DNA of 64,000 nucleotides from Microtetraspora niveoalba. Lineage in GTDB: Bacteria > Actinomycetota > Actinomycetes > Streptosporangiales > Streptosporangiaceae. Below the pieces are notes generated by a model that made no database searches, was not told where the DNA came from, and was given only the letters and a program-made list of their open reading frames with translations. The stretch is from assembly GCF_001570405.1 (NCBI RefSeq), contig NZ_BBYM01000027.1:1-64000 (forward strand), given 5' to 3'. Positions 1 to 9,100 of this stretch are shown here, in pieces (positions within the stretch are counted from its first letter, which is position 1; every line of letters starts with the position of its first letter). The position numbers were made by a program, and so were the translations under genes.

Positions 1-1
1 C

Positions 2-388
2 GGTCAGTTCCTCCCCGTCACCGACATCCATCGCCTGGCCCGCACCTCCAGCCTCACCCGCCTGGTCATGAACTCCGACGGTGAAGTCCTCGACGTCGGA
101 CGCAAAGCCCGCCAAGCCACCAGAAGGCAACGCCGCGCCATCCTCGCCCGCTACACCAAATGCATGGTCGACGACTGCGCCCTGCCCGCCCACCTCTGCC
201 AGATCGACCACGTCACCAACTGGTCGGACGGAGGAGCAACCGACCTGCGCAACCTCGGACCCACCTGCCAGTTCCACAACCGCGACCGCTACCGCAACCC
301 CCAGAACTACCGCCTCCACCGGGTGGGCAAAGACCGATGGGGATTCACCTACATCGGCCCCCGAGCCCAACGCCTACAGGCCGGATGA
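2..388 (+). CDS. HNH endonuclease, DUF222/13E12-type, 3' part
   Basis: The reading frame is open from the first bases of the window, so the gene begins upstream and only the last 128 codons are seen. The C-terminal half carries an HNH nuclease fold: a Cys pair around CMVDDC, then QIDHV, a following Asn (DLRNLGP) and the closing C..HN pair. This arrangement is typical of the actinobacterial DUF222-HNH proteins related to the mycobacterial 13E12 repeat family, which occur in many scattered copies per genome. The last residues (TYIGPR) are encoded by a segment that recurs downstream as degenerate non-coding repeats. Confidence 0.85.
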   Translation, partial: GQFLPVTDIHRLARTSSLTRLVMNSDGEVLDVGRKARQATRRQRRAILARYTKCMVDDCALPAHLCQIDHVTNWSDGGATDLRNLGPTCQFHNRDRYRNPQNYRLHRVGKDRWGFTYIGPRAQRLQAG

Positions 389-660
389 CACCACCGCGCG
401 TGCCAAGGGTTCCACTACATCGGCCCCGCCGGATGCGTGCCGACAGGGCGACACCAACGGGCGGATAAGGGGCCGGTGGGGGTCCACCACGTCGACCCCG
501 CCCGATGCGTGTAGGGCCGTGTGACACCACCGGAGCGCGCAAGGGGCCGGTAGGGGGTTCCCCTACGCTGGCCCGTCCGATCGCGTGCGGGCCGGGTGAC
601 ACCACCGGCCCGGCATGGACCAGTGGAGATCCACCTACATCGGCCCCCGTTCCAGAGGCC
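349..660 (+). repeat. Degenerate ~70-bp tandem repeats derived from the HNH gene 3' end
   Basis: The segment CCTACATCGGCCCC that encodes the end of the HNH protein (about 349) recurs as diverged copies near 415, 485, 557 and 633. Each copy is followed by a GATGCGTG-like block and then by a GTGACACCACCG-like block. The period is roughly 70 bp. Only the first copy is coding; the others run past the HNH stop and hold no credible reading frame. They look like successive duplications of the gene's tail followed by decay. Confidence 0.6.
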
Positions 661-770
661 ACCACGACCGGCAGGACCAAGCACGACATCTCACATGGCT
701 CGACACCAGCCGCTTGATCTCCAGCACCGCCCCGGGGCAGGCAACCGGCCTCAGCACCACCACTCTGGGG

Positions 771-1180
771 GCATGCGTACCGGTCCGGCCTGAGCGGGGG
801 CCTGACCGGGTGCCAATCCCCTCACCAACACCGCCGGAGGTCAAGCAAACACACGCCTGACCCCCAGCACCACCAAGTAGACGACAAGCCCCACCCCGAA
901 GCATGCGCACCCGGTCCGGCCTGACCGGGTGCCAATCCCCTCACCAGCACCACCGGAGGTCAAGCAAGCACACGTCTAACCTCCAGCAGTAACACACCGG
1001 GGGCATGCGTACCGGGTCCGGCCTGAGCGGCGGCCTGACCCGGCGCCGGCCGCCTCACGAGCACCACGGGAGGCGACCGGCCTACCACCACCGGGTAGGC
1101 GACCGGCACCAGCGCCACCAGCCAGGGAGCATGCGCACGGCCTCCGGCCGAGACCACCTGCCCGAGCGGCACCAACCCCC
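771..1180 (+). repeat. Second degenerate repeat array, units starting GCATGCG
   Basis: Four units begin with GCATGCGYAC at 771, 901, 1003 and 1129, so the spacing is irregular (130, 102 and 126 bp). Each continues with GGTCCGGCCTGA-like sequence; in the first two this is followed by nearly identical GACCGGGTGCCAATCCCCTC and a CGGAGGTCAAGCAA block. The last unit is the most diverged. Nothing in 389-1372 looks coding: the frames there are short, repeat-derived and lack ribosome binding sites. Confidence 0.6.
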
Positions 1181-1372
1181 GTGCGCGACCTTCGAGCACG
1201 TGGTCACCGTGGCGGTCGCGCACCGCTCTGGGGCCTCGGGAGCCTCGTCGGCTCGATCGAGGTGGGCAAGGCAGCTCTGGCCGTGACTGGGAGTCAAGCC
1301 GGAGGGGTGGTCACCGTGACCGGCGGCGGCGTGCCTTCACCCTTCGGCTCGGCGAGTCACGGGACGGGGCCG

Positions 1373-2581
1373 TCAGCCGAGGGCTCCCGGGATGCGTCCG
1401 AGGACGTCGAAGGAGGCCAGGCCGTAGGCGTAGAAGTCGACGGCCTCGGCTCCGGCGGCCTTGGCGGCACGGACCTTGGCCGCGAGCCGATCCTCTGAGT
1501 CGGTGTCGGGCGGCCCCGGACGCAGGACGGCGCGCAGTTCCCGGTCCTTGCCGACCGACCGTTGGTAGGCGGCGACGTCGTCGGCCACCCGGGCGGCGTC
1601 CCTGGCGTACGCGAGCACCGCGAACGACGGCACGATGTCACCGAGGGCGACGAGGTCCACCCCGAGCTGCCAGGCGTCGTGGGCGGCGAGACCGGCGGAC
1701 GGCAGGCCGTCGGCGTAGCCCTTGCAGGCGCCGGTGGCGTCCATGAAGGTGAGCCGCGCGCCTTCGGCGCTCACCGCCTCGGAGACCTCGGCCACCAGTG
1801 ACGTCACCGTCTCGGAGCGAGCCCGGGCGTAGGCGACGACCTCGGGTCCGGCGTACGCGGTCAGCGCGGCGCGGGTCACCTCGCCCTGGGCGGGCGGGTC
1901 GCCGTCCAGGACCCCGCCCACGATACGGGCGCATTCCTCGCGGGCGACCTCGGCGTTCACACCTAGGTCGGTGGCCCGGCGCATGCAGTGGTCGCAGAAG
2001 CACAGTCCGAAAAGGAACGCGTCCATCGGCCCGAGCGCGACGAAGCATCGCTCGTGGTGGTAGCCGTGACCGAAGGTGCCGAAGTGCAGCGCCTCCGCGA
2101 CGACGCTGTCCACCCCCTGCCGGGCGGAGGCACGGCCGAGCGCCACCGCGTACGCGCGGACGTCGGGGTGCGCGGGGCAGAGGTCGGCCGGGGATCCCCG
2201 GTCGCCGAAGCAGTTCCGCACGGTGACGTCGGGGAAGGCCAGCCCGAGCGTCGTGTTGTGCAGGAAGATCGTCCAGCTGTGCGTCTTGAGCCCGCGTTCG
2301 GCGCAGGCGCGACGCAGTTCGGCGACCGGCTCCTCGTCGGCGCCCTCCTGCACCGGGGGGACCAACCGCAGCCCGTCGAAGAGGTCGCCCGGCGGCGGGA
2401 AGTGGACGCCGTCCCGCCTTAGCGTCACCCGGGAGGCTCCGTGCGGCGTGACGTCCCTGGCGCGGTGGTAGGCGGCGGCGATCGTCACCCCCTGGACGCC
2501 GTACGCGGCCGCCCGGTCGAGGACCTTGTCCGTTCCCTCGCCGCGCAGGTCCTCGACGAAGACGTAAAGCGAGCTGTCCAC
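1373..2581 (-). CDS. Unrecognised TIM-barrel-like protein of a D-amino-acid operon
   Basis: This is a 402-residue soluble protein with no signal peptide. I do not recognise a named family. Alternating short hydrophobic strands and Ala-rich helices (for example VQGVTIAAAYH, VDLVALGDIVPS, AEAVDFYAYGL) suggest a (beta/alpha)8 barrel such as seen in glycosidase-like or sugar-isomerase-like proteins. A Cys-rich loop FCDHC lies around residue 195 and could bind metal. The GTG start lies one base after the ridA stop, so it is almost certainly co-translated with ridA and the two upstream D-amino-acid genes. It might act on a downstream product of D-amino-acid breakdown; that is only context. Confidence 0.7.
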   Translation of the reverse strand: MDSSLYVFVEDLRGEGTDKVLDRAAAYGVQGVTIAAAYHRARDVTPHGASRVTLRRDGVHFPPPGDLFDGLRLVPPVQEGADEEPVAELRRACAERGLKTHSWTIFLHNTTLGLAFPDVTVRNCFGDRGSPADLCPAHPDVRAYAVALGRASARQGVDSVVAEALHFGTFGHGYHHERCFVALGPMDAFLFGLCFCDHCMRRATDLGVNAEVAREECARIVGGVLDGDPPAQGEVTRAALTAYAGPEVVAYARARSETVTSLVAEVSEAVSAEGARLTFMDATGACKGYADGLPSAGLAAHDAWQLGVDLVALGDIVPSFAVLAYARDAARVADDVAAYQRSVGKDRELRAVLRPGPPDTDSEDRLAAKVRAAKAAGAEAVDFYAYGLASFDVLGRIPGALG

Positions 2582-2582
2582 G

Positions 2583-2963
2583 TCAACGGCCCTTGTACGC
2601 CACGAAGTCGATCTCGACCAGGATGTCCATCAGGTCGGAGCCGACCGTCGTCCGCACCGGGTAGGGCGGGGTGAAGTACGACTTGTAGACCTCGTTGTAC
2701 GCGGGGAAGTCCTCTTTGAGGTTCTGCAGATGGACGGTGGCCTTCACGACGTCGTCGAAGGTCAGCCCCTCGGCGGCGAGCACGGCGCCGAGGTTACGCA
2801 TCGTCCGGTGCGTCTGGGCGGCCACGTCCTCGCCCACGACCTCCCCGGTCTCCGGGTCGAGCGGGCCCATGCCGGAGGTGTAGAGGAAATCACCGATGAC
2901 GAGCCCCTGCGAGTACGCCCCGACGGGGGCGGCGCCCTCGGTGGTACGGATCTCCCGCTTCAT
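2583..2963 (-). CDS. ridA: RidA family 2-iminobutanoate/2-iminopropanoate deaminase
   Basis: RidA enzymes hydrolyse reactive enamine/imine intermediates released by PLP-dependent dehydratases, protecting other PLP enzymes. The 126-residue protein shows the family landmarks: Tyr17 in PVGAYSQG, the active-site Arg104 in PVRTTVG, and Glu117 in ILVEIDF, all kept as in the catalytically active subgroup. I chose ATG 2963 because AGGAG lies nine bases upstream; a TTG nine bases earlier is the alternative. It sits directly downstream of a fold-III D-amino-acid lyase, whose aminoacrylate product would be its natural substrate. Confidence 0.9.
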   Translation of the reverse strand: MKREIRTTEGAAPVGAYSQGLVIGDFLYTSGMGPLDPETGEVVGEDVAAQTHRTMRNLGAVLAAEGLTFDDVVKATVHLQNLKEDFPAYNEVYKSYFTPPYPVRTTVGSDLMDILVEIDFVAYKGR

Positions 2964-2985
2964 GTCACACAACTCCTGGTAGTCC

Positions 2986-4317
2986 CTAGAAATACGTTTT
3001 GATCAAATCAGTCACGACATAGTCGTCGTCAACCACCGGGATGACCCGCCACTTGTCGAACGCGGTGCAGGGATGCGACAGGCCGAACGACACCAGATCT
3101 CCCGGCCGGATCCCCGTCTCCCCCGGCGGGAAGCGCAGGTAGGTGTGCTGGTCCAGAACCTTGACGACCTGTGCCTCCTCCAGCCACCCGACCGTCCCGC
3201 CGTTCAGGGTCCGCACCGCCGGCAGGTCGATGTCGTACGGAACGTCCCGCTTGCCCATCCCGAGCAGTGCGAGGCCGGGCTCGGGCACGGACAGCACCTG
3301 CGCCCAGGCCTCCAGGGCGGGGAGCAGGTGGCCGTCGATCCGGTTGTACGGGGTGACCTCGCGATAGAAGCCGTCGTCGTGGGCGACGTAGGCGCCGCTC
3401 CGCAGGAGGACGAGCGCGTCGAGCCCCGCCTCCTCGCGCGGGCGGGCCAAGGGGGCCAGTTCCTCGGCGACCAGGTCGAACCAGGCGCTCCCGCCGGCGG
3501 AGACGACGACCCGGCCGCCAGAGCACGGGGACGCGGACAGGGAGGCGGGCGGCGAGGCGGGCGGGGAGAGAGGGGGGACGTGGGGCGCGACGGCCTCGGC
3601 GGCGGCACGCAGGTCACGGAGGATCCCCCGCACCTCGTCCGGGCCCGGGCAGGTGCCCTCGTAGCACGCCACACCGGCCAGTTCCACGCCGGGGGATCTC
3701 CGTACGGCCTCGGCGACCGCCAGCAGCTCGGGGAGGCCACGGCAGCCGGTCCGGCCACCCGGGTGGCCCAGCTCGACCAGGACCCGGAACGGCACCGCGC
3801 CGGCGGACTCGGAGAGGATCCGCACCCCTTCGACAGAGTCGGCGTAGCAGAGGAACTCCAGCCCGCGTTCCACCTCATCGGCCAGCATCCGCAGTGCGGC
3901 TCTGTCGACGATCTCGTTGGCCAGGAGCACCCGCGGCACGCCGAGGCGGCGGTAGACGAGCGCCTGCCCCGGCGTCGCCGCGCTGATCCCCCAGGCCCCG
4001 GCGTCGAGCTGAGCCTTGAAGATCGCGGGAGCCATCGTGGTCTTGCCGTGCGGAGCGAACGCGATCCCGTGGGCGCGCGTGAAGGCGGCGAGCGTCGCGA
4101 TGTTGTGGTCGAGCGCGGACCGCTTCAGGACCATGACCGGCCAGGTGAACGACCCGTCGAACAGGGAGTGCCGCGCCGCGGCGAACTCCCGCCCGCTGAC
4201 GGGCTCACCGGCGTGCAGGAAGCCGCGCGTGCTCCAATCGATCACCACGTCAGGATCGGCGGCGAGATCTCCGGCCCGATCCGCGCCGGGGCCGCCGAGA
4301 TCATTCGCGATGTGCAC
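2986..4317 (-). CDS. D-threonine aldolase / D-serine dehydratase-like PLP enzyme (fold type III)
   Basis: The 443-residue protein has an alanine-racemase-like N-terminal barrel with the PLP lysine in FAPHGKTTM (Lys92). The C-terminal D-serine-dehydratase-like domain has the metal-binding His415 and Cys417 in LSHPCTAFDKW. Family members cleave D-threonine-type 3-hydroxy amino acids or deaminate D-serine, using a divalent metal. The GTG start is preceded by AAGGGGGA. Lying between an N-acyl-D-amino-acid deacylase and RidA, a dehydratase reaction giving 2-oxo acid plus ammonia is the better guess, but aldolase activity cannot be excluded. Confidence 0.85.
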   Translation of the reverse strand: MHIANDLGGPGADRAGDLAADPDVVIDWSTRGFLHAGEPVSGREFAAARHSLFDGSFTWPVMVLKRSALDHNIATLAAFTRAHGIAFAPHGKTTMAPAIFKAQLDAGAWGISAATPGQALVYRRLGVPRVLLANEIVDRAALRMLADEVERGLEFLCYADSVEGVRILSESAGAVPFRVLVELGHPGGRTGCRGLPELLAVAEAVRRSPGVELAGVACYEGTCPGPDEVRGILRDLRAAAEAVAPHVPPLSPPASPPASLSASPCSGGRVVVSAGGSAWFDLVAEELAPLARPREEAGLDALVLLRSGAYVAHDDGFYREVTPYNRIDGHLLPALEAWAQVLSVPEPGLALLGMGKRDVPYDIDLPAVRTLNGGTVGWLEEAQVVKVLDQHTYLRFPPGETGIRPGDLVSFGLSHPCTAFDKWRVIPVVDDDYVVTDLIKTYF

Positions 4318-4376
4318 ACCGTCCCCCTTGCCCCGGTATAGACCACCTGGGTGGATCGTACTGGACCGGGGACCCG

Positions 4377-6074
4377 TCAGACGGGTCGCAGCGCCCGGCC
4401 CGGGGTGGCGCCGGTGAGCCGACCCCCCGCGAGCACCGGAACACCGGAGACCAGCACGTCGTCGATGCCGACGCCGACGGAGCGCGGATTCTCGTACGTC
4501 GCGGTGTCGGCGACCCGCAGCGGATCGACCACGATCACGTCCGCGACCTGGCCGGGCCGTACCAGGCCACGCTCCGGCAGACGGAAGCGGCGGGCGGGAT
4601 GGGACGCGAGATGGACGGCGGCCTGCTCCCAGGTGAGGTCGCCGAGTTCACGGACGTGCCGCCCCAGATAGCGGGCGAACGCCCCGAACCCCCGCGGATG
4701 CGGATGCCCTCCGACATAGATGCCGTCGGAGCCGCCGGTGTGCCCGGGATCGCGCAGGATCGCGCGGACCGACGCCTCGCCCTCGGGCCCCTCGTCGGGC
4801 CGCGCCGCCACGCAGCCCGCTTCCAGGCGCGTCTCGATCAGGAGCGTACGGCAGAAGCCGGCCGGGTCGGTGCCGTGCCGTTCGGCGGCGTCGGGGAGCG
4901 TCATTCCCTCCGCCCACTCGAATCCGGGCGCGTGGGACAGCGTGATCCGCCCCCACAGGCCGGCGAACCCGGCCCAGTCCCGTGCCAGCCGTTCCGGCTC
5001 GGCCCGCAGGGCGGCGACCGCGCGTTCGGGGTCGGCCGCGGGCACCCACGACGGCAGCACCACCATGGCGAGGATGGTGCTGCTCCGCAGGTACGGATAG
5101 GTGTCGAAGGTCAGGTCCACGTCCCGCCGCCGGGCGTCGTCCAACAGCGGCAGCAGCGTGCTCGCCGGGCCGTGGTAGTGCGAGACGTGCACCGGCGCGC
5201 CCGACCTGAGGCCGATCTCGGCGGCCTCCGCCATGCCGGTCGCCGCCGTCGCGCCGTACCCCCTCATGTGGGTCACGTACGGCAGGCCGCCCAGCGGCTC
5301 GCACAGGTACGCCAGCTCGGCCGCGTCCGCGTACCGCCCGGGTGCGTACTCCAGCCCGGACGACAGGCCGGCGGCGCCCTCGGACAGGCCGCGTTCGACG
5401 CGTTCCCGCATGGTCCGCAGCTCGGCCGGGTCGGCGGGCCGTTCCGCGGGCCCGATGACGTCGAACCGGATGGTGCCGTGCGGCAGCAGGTACGCGGTGT
5501 TCAGCGCGGTCGCGCGGTCGTAGCCGTCGAGCAGCTCGGAGACGGTCACCGGGCCGTCGACGCGGGGGTGGGCCCCGTTGACCGCCGCGAAGTAGCGGCT
5601 CGCGTACTCGAACCCCGCGCGGGTCGTGGTCGGCGCGAAGGACAGCCCGTCCTGCCCGAGGACGAACGTGGTCACCCCTTGCCGCAGCGCCGCGAGCTGG
5701 ATCTCGGGGTCGAAGACGACGGCGTCGCCGTGCGCGTGGCAGTCGACCAGCCCGGGCAGCACGTACCGGCCGGTCGCGTCGACGACGGTCGCGGCCCGGA
5801 CCACGTCGTACGGCCCCGCCGGGTCGGCGCCGGACTGGGACGGATCCCTCGCGTCACCGGCGGCGACAGAGGTTTCGGCGACCGGGGCGGTCGGGTCGCT
5901 CTGTCCCGGTTCTCCCTGGAGGCGCCGGGTGGCGGAGGTGCGCAGGCGGCCCACCGCCGCGATCCGGCCGTCCACGATGCCGACATCGGCCCGGAAGGGC
6001 GGCGCCCCGGTCCCGTCGACCACCCAGCCACCGGTGATCAGCACGTCAAGATGCACAGTGCCCGATTCAATCAC
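4377..6074 (-). CDS. N-acyl-D-amino-acid deacylase (D-aminoacylase, amidohydrolase family)
   Basis: D-aminoacylases release free D-amino acids from N-acyl forms with a zinc-dependent amidohydrolase barrel. Visible landmarks are the N-terminal metal site DCHAHGD (His113, His115), later THMRGYG and VSHYHGP, LSHAPGF, and the GSDGIYVGGHPHPRG loop. At 565 residues it is slightly longer than usual, because of an Ala/Pro/Ser-rich insertion at residues 44-90 within the small beta-sandwich domain. The assumed GTG start at 6074 has a weak ribosome binding site; in-frame GTG codons 18 and 30 bases later are possible. It is the first gene of the D-amino-acid operon. Confidence 0.88.
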   Translation of the reverse strand: MIESGTVHLDVLITGGWVVDGTGAPPFRADVGIVDGRIAAVGRLRTSATRRLQGEPGQSDPTAPVAETSVAAGDARDPSQSGADPAGPYDVVRAATVVDATGRYVLPGLVDCHAHGDAVVFDPEIQLAALRQGVTTFVLGQDGLSFAPTTTRAGFEYASRYFAAVNGAHPRVDGPVTVSELLDGYDRATALNTAYLLPHGTIRFDVIGPAERPADPAELRTMRERVERGLSEGAAGLSSGLEYAPGRYADAAELAYLCEPLGGLPYVTHMRGYGATAATGMAEAAEIGLRSGAPVHVSHYHGPASTLLPLLDDARRRDVDLTFDTYPYLRSSTILAMVVLPSWVPAADPERAVAALRAEPERLARDWAGFAGLWGRITLSHAPGFEWAEGMTLPDAAERHGTDPAGFCRTLLIETRLEAGCVAARPDEGPEGEASVRAILRDPGHTGGSDGIYVGGHPHPRGFGAFARYLGRHVRELGDLTWEQAAVHLASHPARRFRLPERGLVRPGQVADVIVVDPLRVADTATYENPRSVGVGIDDVLVSGVPVLAGGRLTGATPGRALRPV

Positions 6075-6113
6075 TTTCTCGAGAAATCAGCCCTTTTCGT
6101 GGTGTCCCGGCAG

Positions 6114-6191
6114 GAAGACCGGCCGACAAGACCAGCCGAGAAGACCGGCCGAGAAGACGGGCCGACAGGACCGGCCTACTCGACGGGTCAA
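6114..6191 (+). repeat. 13-bp tandem repeat, six units
   Basis: Six consecutive 13-bp units with consensus GAAGACCGGCCGA start at 6114, 6127, 6140, 6153, 6166 and 6179. Units 1 and 3 are identical, unit 4 has one change, units 2 and 5 have a few and unit 6 is diverged. The array fills the gap between the end of the kinase gene and the start of the deacylase gene, so it lies in the likely leader or promoter region of the D-amino-acid operon. The last unit touches the kinase stop codon. Confidence 0.8.
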
Positions 6192-9100
6192 TAGGAGAAT
6201 CTCTCCGTACGGTCCGGGCACTCGACGTCCGCGCGCACCGGATGCCGTCGCAGCACGTCGCGCGCCTGCTCCCTGGCGAGATTCCAGCCGTTCCAGGGGT
6301 CGGGCCGGTCGAGACGGTTCTCCGCGACCACGTCCCGCAGGACGCAGCTTCTGAGCGGCTCGGGCAGCCGGTCCAGGACCGGTACGGCCTCCGCGGCGAG
6401 ACCGGCCAGATAGGCGTGGTCCAGCCGGGTCACCCCGCGCACGGAGAGCTGGGTCTCGGCCACCCGCGCCTCGGGGTTCCCTACGGCGAAGGCCAGCAGC
6501 GACAGGCCGGTGACGAGCACGAGCGTCCGGGAGAACCACGCCGTGCCGTGACGCGCCAGCCGTACCGCTCCCGCGACCAGGACGAGCACGAACACCGCGG
6601 CCAGCCACCAGAGCGTCGCCTCGACGATGGCGCGCAGCCGGGACACGCCGTACGCACCGGTGTAGAGGTCGAGACGATGCAGCGCCGAGGCCAGGATGAC
6701 CAGCGTGAACGCGCACAGCGGCCCGAGCAGCCCGGCGAGCAGCCACCGGTCGGCGGCCCCCTTGAGGTGGAGGAAGACGACCGCGGCGGCCACGACGCCG
6801 AGGACGAACACGCTCACGGTCACCAGCTCGAAGAACCCCGACCGCGCGTACTCGGCGTAGGTGAGGCCGGCCGTGGAGATGACCCGGCGGCTCCCGCCGA
6901 ACAGGACGGTGATCTGCACGGCGACGAACGACGCGAAGAGCAGGTTGAGCCCGGCCAGCGGGACCACCCAGACCATGCGGCTGACCGGAGCCCGCAGGTT
7001 CGGGGGCTCCGGCTCGGCGACGGGCCGCAGGCCGACCAGGACCGCCGCGACCACGAGCAGCCCGAACACCGCGAAAAGGACCATCCGGTACGGCAGGTCC
7101 GCCGTCCAGTCGGGGGCCCGCAACAGTTCGCGCGCGAAGGTGGAGAACACCGCGTCGGCCGAGCTGAACAGCAGCCCGAACACCCCGAGGAGCACGACGG
7201 TGAGACCGGCGCTCGCCAGCGCGGACAGCAGCCACCTGCCCTTGAACAGCCGTTTCGCCGGCGCGGAGAGGAACCACGGCAGCGGCGGCAGCGCGAGCAG
7301 CACCGACAGCCCGCCTCGGATCACTCCCAGCCATCCGGCGCCCGCGCCGGACAGGCCGAGCGAGGCGACGCCGAAGGCGGCGAGCAGCAGCGGCGTCACC
7401 AGCCAGTCGGCGTCCCGGAAGATCGCCACGGACACGAGCGCGTACGCGAGCAGGCCGAACCCCACCGTCCAGGGAGTGAACCGGTGCCGCGCCGTCGGCA
7501 GCAGCGTGAGGAACGCGGCCGTGCCGAGGCTGACGGCCGCCACCACGATCCCGAGCCCCATCGGCGCGTACGGCGTCGCCACGGACGCGACCAGGCCGCC
7601 GACCGCCGCCGCCGGGAGCATCCATCGCGGCGCCCGCGGCAGTTCGGGGCGCGGGAACAGCGACGGAGGCACGTACACGGGCGGCTCCGGAGGCCGGCCT
7701 CCCTCGGACGGGGACGACTCCGCCCCAGAGCCGTCGACCCCAGAGCCGTCGGCCCCGGAGTCGTCGGACCTGAAGTCGCCGGATCTGGAGGTGCCAGCCC
7801 TGGAGTCGTCAGACCTGGAGGCGCCGGCCCTGAAGTCGTCGGACCTGGAGGCGCCGGCCCTGAAGTCGCCGGACCGGCCCCTCCCCGGCTCGGGCGTTGC
7901 CGGCTCCGGAGCCGCAAGCCCGGGCCCCCCGTCCCCGTGAACGTCAACCCCAGGTCCCTCGGCCCCGGGAACCCCGTGTCCCGGCACCTCGGCCCCGAGG
8001 GTCTCGTACGCCGGAACCTCTGCCCGGAGATGCTCATGAACCCCGGCCTCATGAACCCCGGCCCCATGAACCCCGGCCCCAAGAAGCCCGGGCCCAACAA
8101 GCCCGGCCGCGAGAACCTCGTGCCCGAGAACCACCGGGCCCTCGGTGCCCTCGATGGCCTCCCAGACGTCGCGGACCTCGACAGCCTCGCAGACCTCCAG
8201 GACCTCCCGGATCTCGCGGACCTCCCGGACCTCGCAGACCTCGACGGCGGCCTCGTGGACCTCGTGGACCTCGCGGACCTCGGGAACCTCGCGGGCCTCG
8301 GAGAGCTCGGATCCCGGCACCTCGGACATGAGGGTCCTCGACTCGGGCCTCCCAGAGACAGGCACCCCGGCCACGGCCGTCCCGGTCACGGGCACCGCGC
8401 CCACGCCCACCTCGGCAGCGCTCCCCCCGGCGGCGTCAGGAGCAGTCACTCCCGCCATGAGCCGCCCAGGCTCCGGGTCGCCCGTCGCACTCCCCTCGGA
8501 CGCACTCTCCTCGGCCGCACTCCCCTCGGCCGCGTGACTCGCGATTCCGTGGGGCGCTGGCGCGGGGCGAATGCCGGCGGGCGCGAGAGCACGCCCCGAA
8601 GCGGCCCCAAGCGTGCCCACGGAGGCGTCGGCGGCAGAGTCCCCGGAGGAAGCCGTCCCCGCGCCCCCCGATGACACGAAGGCGCCACGCTCCCCGGCAG
8701 TCCCGGCGGAAGCCGTTCCCGTGCTCCCCGATGACACGAGTGCGCCGGACGCCCCGGCGGTGCCGGATGCCGGTGGTCGTGCCAGTCCGGGCAGCTCGAT
8801 GACCATGTGGCAGCCGGGGCCGTCCGTGATGCGGATCCGGCCGCCGTGCAGCTCGACGATCTCCTTCGCGATCGCGAGCCCGAGACCGGCGCCTCCGGCG
8901 TCGGCGGCCCGACCCGCGTCCAGCCGGGAGAACCGTTCGAAGACCCGGGCGCGTTCCGAGGCGGGAATGCCGGGTCCCGCGTCCACGACCGCGACCTCCA
9001 TCATGTCCGTGCCGGACGCGCGTGCCGTCAACCGCACCGTCCCGCCGGGCGGGCTGTGCCGTACGGCGTTGTCGAGCAGGTTGGCCAGCACCTGGGCGAG

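Noticed and set aside
771-1180. Possible CRISPR array
   Set aside because: Units are long, diverged and irregularly spaced, and no cas genes are near.
2997-3006. TTTGATCAAA palindrome
   Set aside because: It lies inside the coding end of the D-amino-acid lyase gene and is only ten bases; chance is sufficient.
6242-8674. Very long open frame antisense to the fused kinase linker and membrane region
   Set aside because: It has no ribosome binding site, its translation is Arg/Pro/Gly-rich without any family resemblance, and the opposite frame has clear kinase and membrane domains. It is a third-codon-position GC effect.
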